A stretch of DNA of 64,000 nucleotides from Nocardioides sp. (GTDB lineage Bacteria > Actinomycetota > Actinomycetes > Propionibacteriales > Nocardioidaceae), in contig NZ_JAPYPS010000003.1 in NCBI RefSeq assembly GCF_029937575.1, positions 63,554 to 127,553 of the forward strand, in the 5' to 3' direction. The position numbers and the translations under genes are program-made. This document shows positions 7,576 through 16,411 of the stretch, piece after piece (positions within the stretch are counted from its first letter, which is position 1; each line of letters begins with the position of its first letter). The notes beneath the pieces were generated by a model, which did no database searches, was not told where the DNA came from, and saw only the letters and a program-made list of their open reading frames with translations.

Positions 7576-9111
7576 ATGAACGTGATCAATGTCGACCACC
7601 TCGTCATCGGAGCCGGCTTCGCCGGACTGTGTGCCGCCATCAAGCTGGACCAGGCAGGCGAGTGCGACTTCGTGGTGATCGAGAAGGGCAGCGACGTCGG
7701 CGGCACCTGGCGCGACAACACCTACCCGGGTGCGGCCTGCGACGTGCCGAGCCAGCTGTACTCCTACTCCTTCGCCCCCAACCCCGACTGGTCGATGTCC
7801 TTCTCCCCCCAGCCGGAGATCCTCGCCTACATCAAGCGCGTGGCCGACGAGTCCGGCACGCTCGACCGGTTCGTGTTCGACACGCTCGTCGAGGACGCCA
7901 CGTGGGACGACGCGGCCCAGCGCTGGACGGTCCGGACGGGCAGCAGCGCCGGCGGCGGTACGACGTACTCCGCGCGCACCGTGATCAGCGGCGCCGGCGG
8001 ACTCTCGGCCCCCAAGCTGCCCGACATCGCCGGCATCGAGTCCTTCGGCGGTGAGCTCTTCCACTCGGCCGAGTGGGACCACGAGGTCGACCTCGCCGGC
8101 AAGCGCGTCGCGGTGATCGGCACCGGCGCCTCCTCGATCCAGATCGTCCCGGCCATCCAGGAGAAGGTCGCGCACCTCGACGTCTACCAGCGCACCGCGC
8201 CGTACGTCATCCCGCGCAACGACCGCCGCTACAGCAGGCTCGAGCGGCTCGCCCTCAAGAAGGTCCCCGGACTGCAGAGGCTGTACCGCACCGGCATCTA
8301 CTGGGCCCGCGAGGGCTACGTGCCGGCGTTCACGATGGCACCCAAGCTGGCGATGCCCGCGCAGAAGATGGCCCTGGCCAACATCCGCAAGGGCATCAAG
8401 GACCCCGCGCTGCGCGCCGCGGTCACGCCGGACTACCAGATCGGCTGCAAGCGGATCCTGATCTCCAACACCTACTACCCCGCGCTGGGGTCCGACAACT
8501 GCGACGTGGTGACCGACCCGATCGCCGAGATCACCCCGACCGGGATCGTCACCGCCGACGGCACCGCGCGCGACGTCGACGTGCTCATCATCGCCACCGG
8601 ATTCCACACGACCGAGCTCCCGATCGCCGAGAAGGTCACCGGACGCTCGGGCCGGCCGCTCGCGGCGAAGTGGAACGAGAGCGGCATGTCGGCCTTCAAG
8701 GGCACCGCGGTGGCCGACTTCCCCAACCTCTTCTTCATCGTCGGTCCCAACACGGGGCTGGGCCACTCGAGCATGGTCTTCATGATCGAGTCGCAGGTCA
8801 GCTACATCGTCGACGCCCTGCGCACGATGCGCACCGAGGGACACGGCTCCGTCGAGGTCACCGCCGCGGCCGAGCAGGCGTGGTCGGCCGACCTCCAGCG
8901 CCGGATGAAGCGCACCGTGTGGAGCTCCGGCGGCTGCGCGAGCTGGTACCTCGACAAGCACGGCAACAACACCACGCTGTGGCCCCGGTCGACCTTCGCC
9001 TTCCGCGGCGAGACGGCCTCGTTCGACCCCGACGTCTACACGGTCTCGGCCGTGAGCACCACGCAGGATCCCCAGGCAGGACCCACCAAGCGAGAGGCAG
9101 TCTCCTCATGA
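7576..9111 (+). CDS. flavin monooxygenase, Baeyer-Villiger type
   Basis: 511 residues. It uses FAD and NADPH to insert oxygen into ketones or related substrates. Visible signs are the FAD Rossmann motif IGAGFAGLC (G12, G14, G17), the GGTWRDNTYPGAACDVP loop, the BVMO fingerprint FGGELFHSAEWD (F157, G159, H163, W167, D168) and the NADPH Rossmann motif IGTGASS (about 181-187). A later DVLIIATGF segment marks the return of the FAD domain. The length is usual for type I BVMOs. It overlaps the following SDR gene by ATGA. A BVMO with an alcohol dehydrogenase suggests a pathway in which an alcohol is oxidised to a ketone and then to an ester or lactone; the substrate is unknown. Confidence 0.9.
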   Translation: MNVINVDHLVIGAGFAGLCAAIKLDQAGECDFVVIEKGSDVGGTWRDNTYPGAACDVPSQLYSYSFAPNPDWSMSFSPQPEILAYIKRVADESGTLDRFVFDTLVEDATWDDAAQRWTVRTGSSAGGGTTYSARTVISGAGGLSAPKLPDIAGIESFGGELFHSAEWDHEVDLAGKRVAVIGTGASSIQIVPAIQEKVAHLDVYQRTAPYVIPRNDRRYSRLERLALKKVPGLQRLYRTGIYWAREGYVPAFTMAPKLAMPAQKMALANIRKGIKDPALRAAVTPDYQIGCKRILISNTYYPALGSDNCDVVTDPIAEITPTGIVTADGTARDVDVLIIATGFHTTELPIAEKVTGRSGRPLAAKWNESGMSAFKGTAVADFPNLFFIVGPNTGLGHSSMVFMIESQVSYIVDALRTMRTEGHGSVEVTAAAEQAWSADLQRRMKRTVWSSGGCASWYLDKHGNNTTLWPRSTFAFRGETASFDPDVYTVSAVSTTQDPQAGPTKREAVSS

Positions 9112-9950
9112 AGTCCCTGAAGGACAAGGTCGTCGTCATCACCGGTGCCGGCTCCGGCATCGGTCGCGCCCTGGCGCTCAACTGCGCCCAGCGCGGCTCC
9201 CTGCTGGCGCTCTCCGACGTCGACGAGGCCGGCCTGGCCGAGACCGTCGCCCTGGTCACCGACGCCGGGGTGGGCAAGGTCCGCAGCGACCGGCTCGACG
9301 TCTCGGACCGCGACGCGTTCGCGCGCTACGCGCTCAACGTCGTGCAGGACTTCGGCCGGGTCAACGTCGTCGTCAACAACGCCGGCGTCGCGCTGGCCGG
9401 CGACCTCGCCGACCTCGAGTACACCGACATGGACTGGATCATCGGCATCAACTTCTGGGGCGTGGTGCACGGCACCAAGGAGTTCCTGCCCCACCTGATC
9501 GCCAGCGGGGACGGCCACCTGGTCAACCTGTCCTCGCTCTTCGGCCTCATCTCGATGCCCGGCCAGTCGATGTACAACGCCTCCAAGTACGCCGTGCGCG
9601 GGATGACCGAGGCGCTGCGCGAGGAGATGCTCATCGCCGGTCACCCGGTCGGGGTGACGTCGGTGCACCCCGGCGGCATCAAGACCGCGATCGCCCGCAA
9701 TGCGCGTGTCTCGGCCAAGGAGGACCAGGCCGCCACGGCCAACCTCTTCGACAAGAAGCTGGCCCGGATGACGCCCGAGAAGGCCGCCGAGATCATCGTC
9801 AAGGGGATCCTCAAGAACCAGGCCCGCGTGCTCGTCGGCATCGACGCCCACGCGCTGCACACCCTCGGAAAGCTCGCCGGGTCGCGCTACCAGGACATCA
9901 TCGCCCACTCCGCCAAGCGGGTCCTGCCCGCGAAGGCCAAGGTGGTCTGA
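9108..9950 (+). CDS. short-chain dehydrogenase/reductase
   Basis: 280 residues. This classical SDR has the cofactor motif TGAGSGIG (12-19), the NNAG element (90-93) and the catalytic triad S143, Y156 and K160 in LSSLFGLISMPGQSMYNASK. The D38 after beta-2 (ALSDVDE) suggests NAD over NADP preference. The ATGA overlap with the monooxygenase argues for coupled translation and a shared pathway, probably interconverting an alcohol and the ketone used by the monooxygenase. The C-terminal 60 residues (RMTPEKAAEIIVKGILKNQ) resemble SDRs acting on lipophilic substrates, but the substrate cannot be assigned. Confidence 0.9.
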   Translation: MKSLKDKVVVITGAGSGIGRALALNCAQRGSLLALSDVDEAGLAETVALVTDAGVGKVRSDRLDVSDRDAFARYALNVVQDFGRVNVVVNNAGVALAGDLADLEYTDMDWIIGINFWGVVHGTKEFLPHLIASGDGHLVNLSSLFGLISMPGQSMYNASKYAVRGMTEALREEMLIAGHPVGVTSVHPGGIKTAIARNARVSAKEDQAATANLFDKKLARMTPEKAAEIIVKGILKNQARVLVGIDAHALHTLGKLAGSRYQDIIAHSAKRVLPAKAKVV

Positions 9951-9985
9951 ACCGACCGGACACACCGTTTGCTCGGATGGGGCCC

Positions 9986-10228
9986 ATGGACCTGGGTGAC
10001 CCGCCCCGTGTGGCGATGACCACGTGGGGCGAGACCGACCAGGTCGCCGAGCACCGGGTCAGCCTCGGCTACCCGCCGGAGGTCGTCTCGTCGGCCGAGG
10101 CCTCCTGCGCCTGGGTGCTGGAGTCGGTGCTCGAGGAGCGGGCACCCTTCGACGGTGACACCTCCGAGGGATGGTTCTCGGTGTTGTCCGGGCTGGCAGC
10201 GCCGGCCGGTCCCACCCCGCGCGACTGA
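9986..10228 (+). CDS. small hypothetical protein
   Basis: 80 residues from ATG 9986, with an in-frame ATG at 9977 as the alternative. The composition looks like a real soluble acidic protein (MDLGDPPRVAMTTWGETDQ, then VSLGYPPEVVSSAEASC and EGWFSVLSG): three Trp, balanced charges and high GC3. No family is recognised. Its last 160 bp overlap the 3' end of the convergent exporter gene, whose own tail there is low complexity, so either frame could be wrong at that point. It starts 35 bp after the SDR and could be a trailing member of that operon. Confidence 0.45.
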   Translation: MDLGDPPRVAMTTWGETDQVAEHRVSLGYPPEVVSSAEASCAWVLESVLEERAPFDGDTSEGWFSVLSGLAAPAGPTPRD

Positions 10229-11577
10229 CGCGAGCGGCGCGAGCGGCGCGACCGACGCCGCGGAAGGTGGACGGGGCCGACGAGCCGCGGGCCGGCGAGG
10301 CGCTGCTCGAGACGTCGTGACTGCCGGGTGACGGGCTGGGCGAGGTACTCCCCCAGGATCACGCCGGCTGCCAGCGCCAGGGCGACCGAGGCCGCGGTGA
10401 TCAGCGCGACCAGACCCTCGGAGGTGTCGCGGCGGCTGCCTTCGCCGAGCAGTGCGAGCCCGCGGTAGATCGAGACACCGGGCAGCATCGGGATCACCGC
10501 GGAGACCACCACGATCAGGGGCGGGACCCGCATCCTGCCGGCGACGGCGTACCCGACGATGCCGACGAACAGGGCGGCGAACGCTACCGACCAGGTCCGC
10601 GCGATACCCGGCGCCTGGATGGAGCTGGAGATGGAGATCGCGATCGCAGCCATCAGCGCCACCGGCACCAGGATCCGCTTCGGGGAGTACGACGCGAAGG
10701 CGAACGCGGAGGCGGCGGCCGCAGCCCCGACAGCGGTGAGCCACAGCCCTTGCACGTCGGTCTGGCCGGGGTCGACCTCGGGCAGGTCCACCCCCACCGC
10801 GTAGGCCAGGCTCAGGCCCCCGCTGACCCCGGCGATGATGCCGGCCGTCGACAGCAGCGCCTCGGTCAGGCGAGCCCCGGCGGTGATGTAGAAGCCCGTC
10901 AGGGCGTCCTGCAGGGCGCCCATGAAACCGATCCCGGCCAGCAGCATCACGATGTTGGCCGTCACGACGAGCGAGACGTCGATGTCGATCGACAGGGCGG
11001 CGGCTCCGACAGCCACCAGGGTGGCCACGCCGCCGCCGGCGACCTGCTCGTAGAAGCCGGGCAGCCGACGCCGGGCGATCCGCAGCTTGAGACGGTCGAT
11101 CAGGACCGCGGAGAGGAAGGCGAGCAGCCCGACCATCCAGTCGCCACCCAGCTGCACGCCGATCCCGGCCGACATCAGGCCCCAGCCGACGGTCACGGCC
11201 CAGCGCGGACGGTCATGGCCGGTGGAGACGATCCGGCGCAGCTCGGCGCGACCCGAGGTCAGGTCCAGCTCACCGCGCAGGACGTCGCGCACGAGGTGGT
11301 CGACGCGCGTCAGGTCCTGGTAGTCGATGACGCGCCGCGTCACCTGCCGGGTGGCGATGATCGGGACCTCGTCGGGACTGCTCTGGTAGCTCATCGTGAG
11401 GGAGGTGAAGGTGATGTCGACGTCCGCGGCGCGCGCATCGAGGCCGCGGGCGAGCGAGAGCATCGTCGACGTGACGTCGGCGGCGCCGGCGCCCGAGGAC
11501 AGCAGCAGCTCCCCGACCCGGAGACAGAAGTCCAGGATCAGGTTGAGCTCGCTCGTCGGGCGCTGTCGCGTGGCCAT
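10069..11577 (-). CDS. ThrE-like threonine/serine exporter
   Basis: 502 residues from ATG 11577; the frame opens at a TTG twelve codons earlier, but the ATG matches the family better. The N-terminal soluble half (LNLILDFCLRVGELLLSSGAGAADV, to about 140) matches the ThrE/DUF1212 domain, including the GAGAADV loop. About ten membrane helices follow, with the second ThrE half containing RMRVPPLIVVVSAVIPMLPG, the conserved pore-like element. The family exports small amino acids using the proton gradient. The last 80 residues are Arg-rich and then Ser/Thr-rich and lie beyond the usual end. They overlap a convergent small ORF, so they may be an unconstrained extension. Confidence 0.85.
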   Translation of the reverse strand: MATRQRPTSELNLILDFCLRVGELLLSSGAGAADVTSTMLSLARGLDARAADVDITFTSLTMSYQSSPDEVPIIATRQVTRRVIDYQDLTRVDHLVRDVLRGELDLTSGRAELRRIVSTGHDRPRWAVTVGWGLMSAGIGVQLGGDWMVGLLAFLSAVLIDRLKLRIARRRLPGFYEQVAGGGVATLVAVGAAALSIDIDVSLVVTANIVMLLAGIGFMGALQDALTGFYITAGARLTEALLSTAGIIAGVSGGLSLAYAVGVDLPEVDPGQTDVQGLWLTAVGAAAAASAFAFASYSPKRILVPVALMAAIAISISSSIQAPGIARTWSVAFAALFVGIVGYAVAGRMRVPPLIVVVSAVIPMLPGVSIYRGLALLGEGSRRDTSEGLVALITAASVALALAAGVILGEYLAQPVTRQSRRLEQRLAGPRLVGPVHLPRRRSRRSRRSRQSRGVGPAGAASPDNTENHPSEVSPSKGARSSSTDSSTQAQEASADETTSGG

Positions 11578-11655
11578 CAGGCGATGGTGACGCACTCCCG
11601 GGGTCGCACCCAACCTGCGGCGACGCGATGCTCGTCACCCCTGCCGGGCCGGGCC

Positions 11656-13176
11656 TCACACGTCGACGCGCGACCCGTTGCGCTGCCACCAGCCGAGGGC
11701 TCCGGCCAGCTCGGTCGAGCCTCGCGGGTCCTCCAGGAGCTGGCCCATCACGGGGTGCGCCGTCATCCCGGCGGCGTACAGGGCCCGGTTGGCCACCCGG
11801 CCCCCTCCCAGCAGCGCTCGGGCGAGGATGTCGGCCGGCACCCACGTGTTCGAGGCGCCCGCCAGGAACAACGCCGCCTCGAGCTCGTCGTCGTCGCCGT
11901 TGACCAGCCACGAGCTCGCCAGGCCCGGGAAAGACCCCTGGGCCATGCCGGGCAGGCGGCGCAGCATCCGTTCGCGCAGGGCCGGATCGACATGGGTCTC
12001 GATCAGCTGTCCCAGTGAGGACGTGACCCGGGCGGCGATCTCGGGAATGGAGCCGAGCAGCATGTACGACGTGACCGCGCGGGACTCGTACGGACTGATC
12101 GCCAGGTCGAACATCAGCCTGGCCAGCATCGGCTGGTTGCCCAGCTCGAGCTCGCTGGCGATGCTCGCCGCTGCTCGGCTCACGTCGGCCCAGTGACCGT
12201 TGGTCTCCTCGCGCTCCCAGCTCGCAATCACCGGCGCCGGCGCCAACGCCTTGCTCACCCGGTGTCGCCGCGGCCCCATGACGCCGGCAGGGACGAGGCG
12301 CAGCAGGTGGCTGTGCCACTCCCACCCGGGCGCGTCCTCGGCAGAAGCGTTGTGTACGGCGATGATCCGGTCGACGACCGACTCCCAGAACTCGTCGGAG
12401 GCCTCGGCGATCTGGCCCATGTTCTCCAGGGCCAGCGCGGCCCCGTGGATCACCCGCTCCCGGGGATCGGTGAGCAGGTCCAGGCACCATGCCACGGCGT
12501 CGGTGCTGACGTGCTCCCCCACCGCGCTCATCATGTCGTTGAGGACCTGGATGTCGGGGTCGGCGATCTGCTCGCGTGCCACCTCCAGCACGACGTGGCC
12601 GTAGTCGCTGCACCGCAGCAGGGCCAGGGCCTCGTAGCGGATCGGGTAGGCGTGCGACGTGGAGCGTCCGAGCTCGGTGACCAGGCGTACGACGAGATCC
12701 TGGGCCAGGCGCTCCGGCATCCCGATGCCCCCGGATCGGGACAGCGCCCGCGCCCACGCGAACCAGAGGTGGGCCGGTTGGGTCTCCACGGACGAGAGCC
12801 GTTCGGTGAGTCGCGAGAGCTCGCGCACCGTGGCCACGACCGGCGCAGGGTGTCTGTCGACCGGCGCCTCGGGGAAGGTGCGGCAGACGATGTCGATCGG
12901 CGCCTGCAGAGAGGCCGGTGCCAGGCCGAGGACCTCCTCGTACTTCTCGACCAGGCGTCCCTCCCGGGTGCCGCCCGTCTCGACGCGATGGAGCCGGGTC
13001 GCGTTGGACTGCACCTTCGTGGCCATCGCCTGGAGGCCGGCGCCGGCGGCTTCACGATGGAGCAGCCGGGAGACGCGCAGGACCCAGCCGATGCGAGGAC
13101 CGATGTCGATCTGAGCACCGTTGAGGGGTGTGCCGTCGTCGATGTCGCGCGAGGACCCCCGGGGCCGTGCCGTCAT
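11656..13176 (-). CDS. HTH protein with long helical repeat domain
   Basis: 506 residues from ATG 13176. Residues about 25-75 (IGWVLRVSRLLHREAAGAG, then MATKVQSNATRLHRVETGG) look like an XRE-type helix-turn-helix with atypical spacing. The rest is a string of amphipathic helices (PERLAQDLVVRLVTELGRS, ALALLRCSDYGHVVLEVAR, GAALALENMGQIAEASDEF) resembling HEAT-like repeats. It is divergent from the receiver-like gene at 13358. No catalytic residues are seen. A DNA-binding sensor or scaffold is the best guess; it recalls actinobacterial regulators of the BldB/Abi-alpha neighbourhood type only in general layout, and I do not assign a function. Confidence 0.7.
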   Translation of the reverse strand: MTARPRGSSRDIDDGTPLNGAQIDIGPRIGWVLRVSRLLHREAAGAGLQAMATKVQSNATRLHRVETGGTREGRLVEKYEEVLGLAPASLQAPIDIVCRTFPEAPVDRHPAPVVATVRELSRLTERLSSVETQPAHLWFAWARALSRSGGIGMPERLAQDLVVRLVTELGRSTSHAYPIRYEALALLRCSDYGHVVLEVAREQIADPDIQVLNDMMSAVGEHVSTDAVAWCLDLLTDPRERVIHGAALALENMGQIAEASDEFWESVVDRIIAVHNASAEDAPGWEWHSHLLRLVPAGVMGPRRHRVSKALAPAPVIASWEREETNGHWADVSRAAASIASELELGNQPMLARLMFDLAISPYESRAVTSYMLLGSIPEIAARVTSSLGQLIETHVDPALRERMLRRLPGMAQGSFPGLASSWLVNGDDDELEAALFLAGASNTWVPADILARALLGGGRVANRALYAAGMTAHPVMGQLLEDPRGSTELAGALGWWQRNGSRVDV

Positions 13177-13357
13177 GGCACCACCCAACCGCTCCGACCG
13201 ACGCCCTCGGGGGCATCTCGGAAAATTGCGGCACACGACGGCCGGGGCGTGCCAGGGTTCGCCGCCCGCCGGGGACGGACGTGCGCGGCATGTCACTCAG
13301 TGGGCTGCCTGTGACGCAGGGACCTGCACGAAATGTTCCTGTGCGAAGATTTCCTGC

Positions 13358-14089
13358 ATGTCAGCAGCCATGACGACCCGGGTCCTCGTCGCCAGTCCGT
13401 TGGCCGCCATCGTCAGCGACTACCTCGAGCAGCTCCTGACGCCGGCGGTCGTCGTGACCGCGTCGACACCGCTCGAGATCCGCGCGGCTCTGCAGACCCG
13501 GCTGCGCTTCGACGCGGTGCTGACGGACCTGGTCAGCAACGACACGACCTGGGCTCCCTGCTTCGACGGGCTCGACGTGCTCTCCCTGGTCCGCGAGCGC
13601 GACGGCGGCACTCCCCTGGTCTACGCGTTGCACAACGCCCGAGGTGAGGCCGAGCACGTCGCCGAGCTGACGGCTCGCGGCGAGGCTGCCGGCCTGGTGC
13701 TCAAGTCTCAACCACTGGCCGAGATCGGGCAGGTGCTGCGCGAGGCCGCCTCGGGGCACGTCGCGGACCTGCCAGGACGGCATGTCCCCTCGCTCTACGA
13801 ATACTTCTCGTCGAGCCAGCGCGGGGCCACCGCCGCTCGGCTGGCCGGCGCGATCGCTGCGGGGCGGGCCAGCGACACGGCCAGCCTCGCCGCGGCGACC
13901 AGCGTCTCCCTCTCGACGGCCGAGAAGGTCGTCGGCTACCTGCGTCCGATCATGGTCGCGCGCGACGAGCACGACGACGACCTGAGGCTGACCTCCGCCT
14001 CGGTCTACCGCTGGTGCGGCTTGCACGCGGGCTACCTGACGTCCTGGTGCCGGAGGCACGGTCACGAGGACGTGCTCGCCACCCCGTAG
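13358..14089 (+). CDS. orphan receiver-like regulator with C-terminal helical domain
   Basis: 243 residues. The N-terminal part follows the receiver fold: beta-1 RVLVAS, the phosphoacceptor-like Asp in FDAVLTDLVSND, a GLDVLSLVRERDGGTPLVYAL segment, and Lys in GLVLKSQPLAEI at the place of the conserved lysine. The first acidic pair is absent (VASPLAA), so normal phosphorylation is doubtful. Residues about 165-205 (AARLAGAIAAGRASDTASLAAATSVSLSTAEKVVGYL) resemble a helix-turn-helix, with SLSTAEKVVGYL as recognition helix. No kinase is adjacent. AAGATT 6 nt before the ATG with no Shine-Dalgarno suggests a leaderless transcript. Confidence 0.65.
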   Translation: MSAAMTTRVLVASPLAAIVSDYLEQLLTPAVVVTASTPLEIRAALQTRLRFDAVLTDLVSNDTTWAPCFDGLDVLSLVRERDGGTPLVYALHNARGEAEHVAELTARGEAAGLVLKSQPLAEIGQVLREAASGHVADLPGRHVPSLYEYFSSSQRGATAARLAGAIAAGRASDTASLAAATSVSLSTAEKVVGYLRPIMVARDEHDDDLRLTSASVYRWCGLHAGYLTSWCRRHGHEDVLATP

Positions 14090-14107
14090 CTGTGGAACTC
14101 TTCGGGC

Positions 14108-15235
14108 GTGCGCATCGACTTCCATGCCTCGTCCGAGCCCACGCTCGGCGTCGAGTGGGAGCTGGCGCTGGTGGACCGCCGCACCAGAGACCTGCGCAAC
14201 GAGGCGAGCCATCTCTTCGCTCGGGCCCGACCCCGGCTCCCGCACCCCGAGCGCTTGCACCAGGAGCTGCTGCGCAACACCGTGGAGATCGTCACCGGGA
14301 TCTGTCACGACGTGCCGGAGGCGATGGGCGACCTGCGCGCCACCCTCGAGGGCGTCGTGCGCGGGTGTGACGAGCTGGACCTGGACCTCTTCGGCGCCGG
14401 CACTCATCCCTTCGCAGCCTGGAGCGGGCAGCAGCTCAGCGAGGGGGCGCGCTACGAGGAGCTGATCAACCGCACGCAGTGGTGGGGCCGGCAGATGCTG
14501 ATCTGGGGCGTCCACGTCCACGTGGGGCTCGCCGACCGGGCCCGGGTCCTGCCCGTCCTGGCCGGGCTGCTGACCTACTACCCCCACCTCCAGGCGCTCT
14601 CCGCCTCCTCGCCCATCTGGGCCGGCCTGGACACCGGCTACGCCTCCAACCGGGCCTTGATGTTCCAGCAGCTGCCCACGGCCGGACTACCTTTCGCGTT
14701 CGAGACCTGGGCGGAGTTCGAACGCTTCGCCTCGGACCAGCTCACGACCGGCGTGATCGACGACCTGTCCGAGATCCGGTGGGACGTGCGCCCGGTCCCG
14801 GCCCTGGGCACCCTCGAGAATCGCGTGTGCGACGGCGTGTCCACCGTGGCCGACCTCGGCGCGCTCGTCGCCCTGACGCACTGCCTCGTCGTCGACCTGG
14901 ACACGCGCGTGGCCGCCGGCGAGTCCCCTGTCATCCTGCCGCCGTGGCACGTGCAGGAGAACAAGTGGCGCTCGGCGCGCTACGGGTTGGACGCCATCGT
15001 GATCGTCGACACCGACTCCGCCGAGCGGCTGGTGACCGACGACCTCGCCGACCTGCTGGTGCGTCTCGAGCCGATCGCGGCACGATTGGGCTGCCTCCCG
15101 GAGCTCGCCTCGGTCGCCGACCTGGTGGCGCGGGGCGCGTCGTACCAGCGCCAACGCGCGGTGGCGGCGGCCACGGGCGGCGATCTCGTGGCCGTGGTCG
15201 ACTCGGTCGTGCAGGAGCTGCGGGGCTCGCTCTGA
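14108..15235 (+). CDS. carboxylate-amine ligase, YbdK/GCS2 family
   Basis: 375 residues from GTG 14108. The opening HASSEPTLGVEWELALVD holds the GVEWE motif that binds metal-ATP in GCS2-type glutamate-cysteine ligases. HVHVGLADRARVLPVL supplies the HVHVG element, and LSASSPIWAGLDTGYASNR is the classic YbdK segment. WDVRPVPALGTLENRVCDG completes the active-site region. The family joins an amino acid to glutamate or a related carboxylate with ATP, but many actinobacterial members have unknown substrates, so glutathione or mycothiol roles should not be assumed. It starts 18 bp after the receiver-like gene and may be co-transcribed with it. Confidence 0.88.
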   Translation: MRIDFHASSEPTLGVEWELALVDRRTRDLRNEASHLFARARPRLPHPERLHQELLRNTVEIVTGICHDVPEAMGDLRATLEGVVRGCDELDLDLFGAGTHPFAAWSGQQLSEGARYEELINRTQWWGRQMLIWGVHVHVGLADRARVLPVLAGLLTYYPHLQALSASSPIWAGLDTGYASNRALMFQQLPTAGLPFAFETWAEFERFASDQLTTGVIDDLSEIRWDVRPVPALGTLENRVCDGVSTVADLGALVALTHCLVVDLDTRVAAGESPVILPPWHVQENKWRSARYGLDAIVIVDTDSAERLVTDDLADLLVRLEPIAARLGCLPELASVADLVARGASYQRQRAVAAATGGDLVAVVDSVVQELRGSL

Positions 15236-15257
15236 CCTGCGGGACGCGGGCCGAGGA

Positions 15258-16346
15258 TCAGTAGCCGCCCTCCGGCGCCGCCATCTCCAGGCGCACCCCC
15301 AGCAGTCGGACCGGTCGGTCGCGCTCGACGCGGGCCAGCAGTCCGACGGCGACCTCGGCCAGGACCTCGGGCTCGTCCGACGGCGCGGGGAGCGTGCGGC
15401 TGCGGGTGACGGTGGCGAACGACCGGTTGCGGACCTTGATGACCACGCGTGCGGCCGGTCGGCCGTCCGCGGCGATGTCGGCCGCAGCGCGGCGGGCGAG
15501 GCGTCGTACGGCCTCGGCGATCTCGGCGTCGTCGTCCAGGTCCTCCTGGAAGGTCTCCTCCCGGCCGTGTGCTCGAGCCACCCACGGCGTGGGGTCGACA
15601 CGGGTCGCGCCCCGACCCCGGCCCAGGCTGCGCAGCCACGGCCCGGTCGAGGGGCCGAAGACCGCACCGAGGACCTCCGGGTCGGCATCGGCGAGACCGC
15701 TCACGGTCGTGATGCCCACCGCGGCGAGCCGCCTCTCGGTCTTGGCCCCGATCCCCCACAGCGCGCGGGGCGAGCGGTGCCCCATCTGCGCGACCCACGA
15801 GTCGTCGCCGATCCGGTGGGTGCCCCGGGGCTTGCCGAAGTCGGTGGCGATCTTGGCCTGCAGCGTGTTGTCGCCGATGCCGACCGAGCAGTGCAACCCG
15901 GTGGCGGCGAGGACCTCGGCGCGGATCCGGTCGGCGAAGACCTGCGGATCGCGGCCGTCGGCGTCGACGTGGGCGTCGGCCTCGGCGCCGGGTGCGAGGC
16001 CGACGAAGGCCTCGTCCCAGCCGAGCACCTGCACGTCGACCGGGTCGCCGTCCCAGCGCAGTGCCCGCAGCGCCGCCATCACCTCGGCGGACGCCTCGTC
16101 GTAGGCGGGCTTGTCGACCGGCAGGAAGACCGCTCCGGGGCACCTGCGCACGGCCACCCGCAACGGCATCCCCGAGCCGACCCCGAAGGCCCGCGCCGCG
16201 TAGGAGGCGGTTGAGACGACGCCCCGCTCGGTCGGGTCCCCTCGCCCGCCGACCACGACGGGGCGTCCTGCGAGGTCGGGACGACGTCGCACCTCCACCG
16301 CGGCGAGGAACTCGTCGAGGTCGACGTGGAAGACCCATCCGGTCAC
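15258..16346 (-). CDS. dinB: DNA polymerase IV (Y-family)
   Basis: 362 residues. It is an error-prone translesion polymerase. The palm starts with VFHVDLDEFLAAVE (catalytic D9) and STASYAARAFGVGSGMPL, the classic DinB segment. The second acidic pair, D111-E112, sits in LGWDEAF, where most DinB proteins have S-x-D-E; the same change occurs in some actinobacterial DinB paralogues. CSVGIGDNTLQAKIATDFGKPRG is the conserved thumb/palm hinge, and HREETFQEDL-like residues begin the little finger. The C-terminus lacks a beta-clamp QxxLxF motif that I can recognise, so clamp use is uncertain. No SOS box is seen in the 65 bp between it and the divergent channel gene. Confidence 0.92.
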   Translation of the reverse strand: MTGWVFHVDLDEFLAAVEVRRRPDLAGRPVVVGGRGDPTERGVVSTASYAARAFGVGSGMPLRVAVRRCPGAVFLPVDKPAYDEASAEVMAALRALRWDGDPVDVQVLGWDEAFVGLAPGAEADAHVDADGRDPQVFADRIRAEVLAATGLHCSVGIGDNTLQAKIATDFGKPRGTHRIGDDSWVAQMGHRSPRALWGIGAKTERRLAAVGITTVSGLADADPEVLGAVFGPSTGPWLRSLGRGRGATRVDPTPWVARAHGREETFQEDLDDDAEIAEAVRRLARRAAADIAADGRPAARVVIKVRNRSFATVTRSRTLPAPSDEPEVLAEVAVGLLARVERDRPVRLLGVRLEMAAPEGGY

Positions 16347-16411
16347 CCCACCAGGATCGCACTCGTAGGCTTCGACCTGTCGAGCCTTCGGCTCAGGAAG
16401 GCCCGGGGACC

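Noticed and set aside
15258..16346. DinB as an inactive polymerase because the S of SxDE is missing
   Set aside because: D9, D111 and E112 are all present; the GWDEAF variant is a known-looking clade feature rather than loss of the catalytic metal site.
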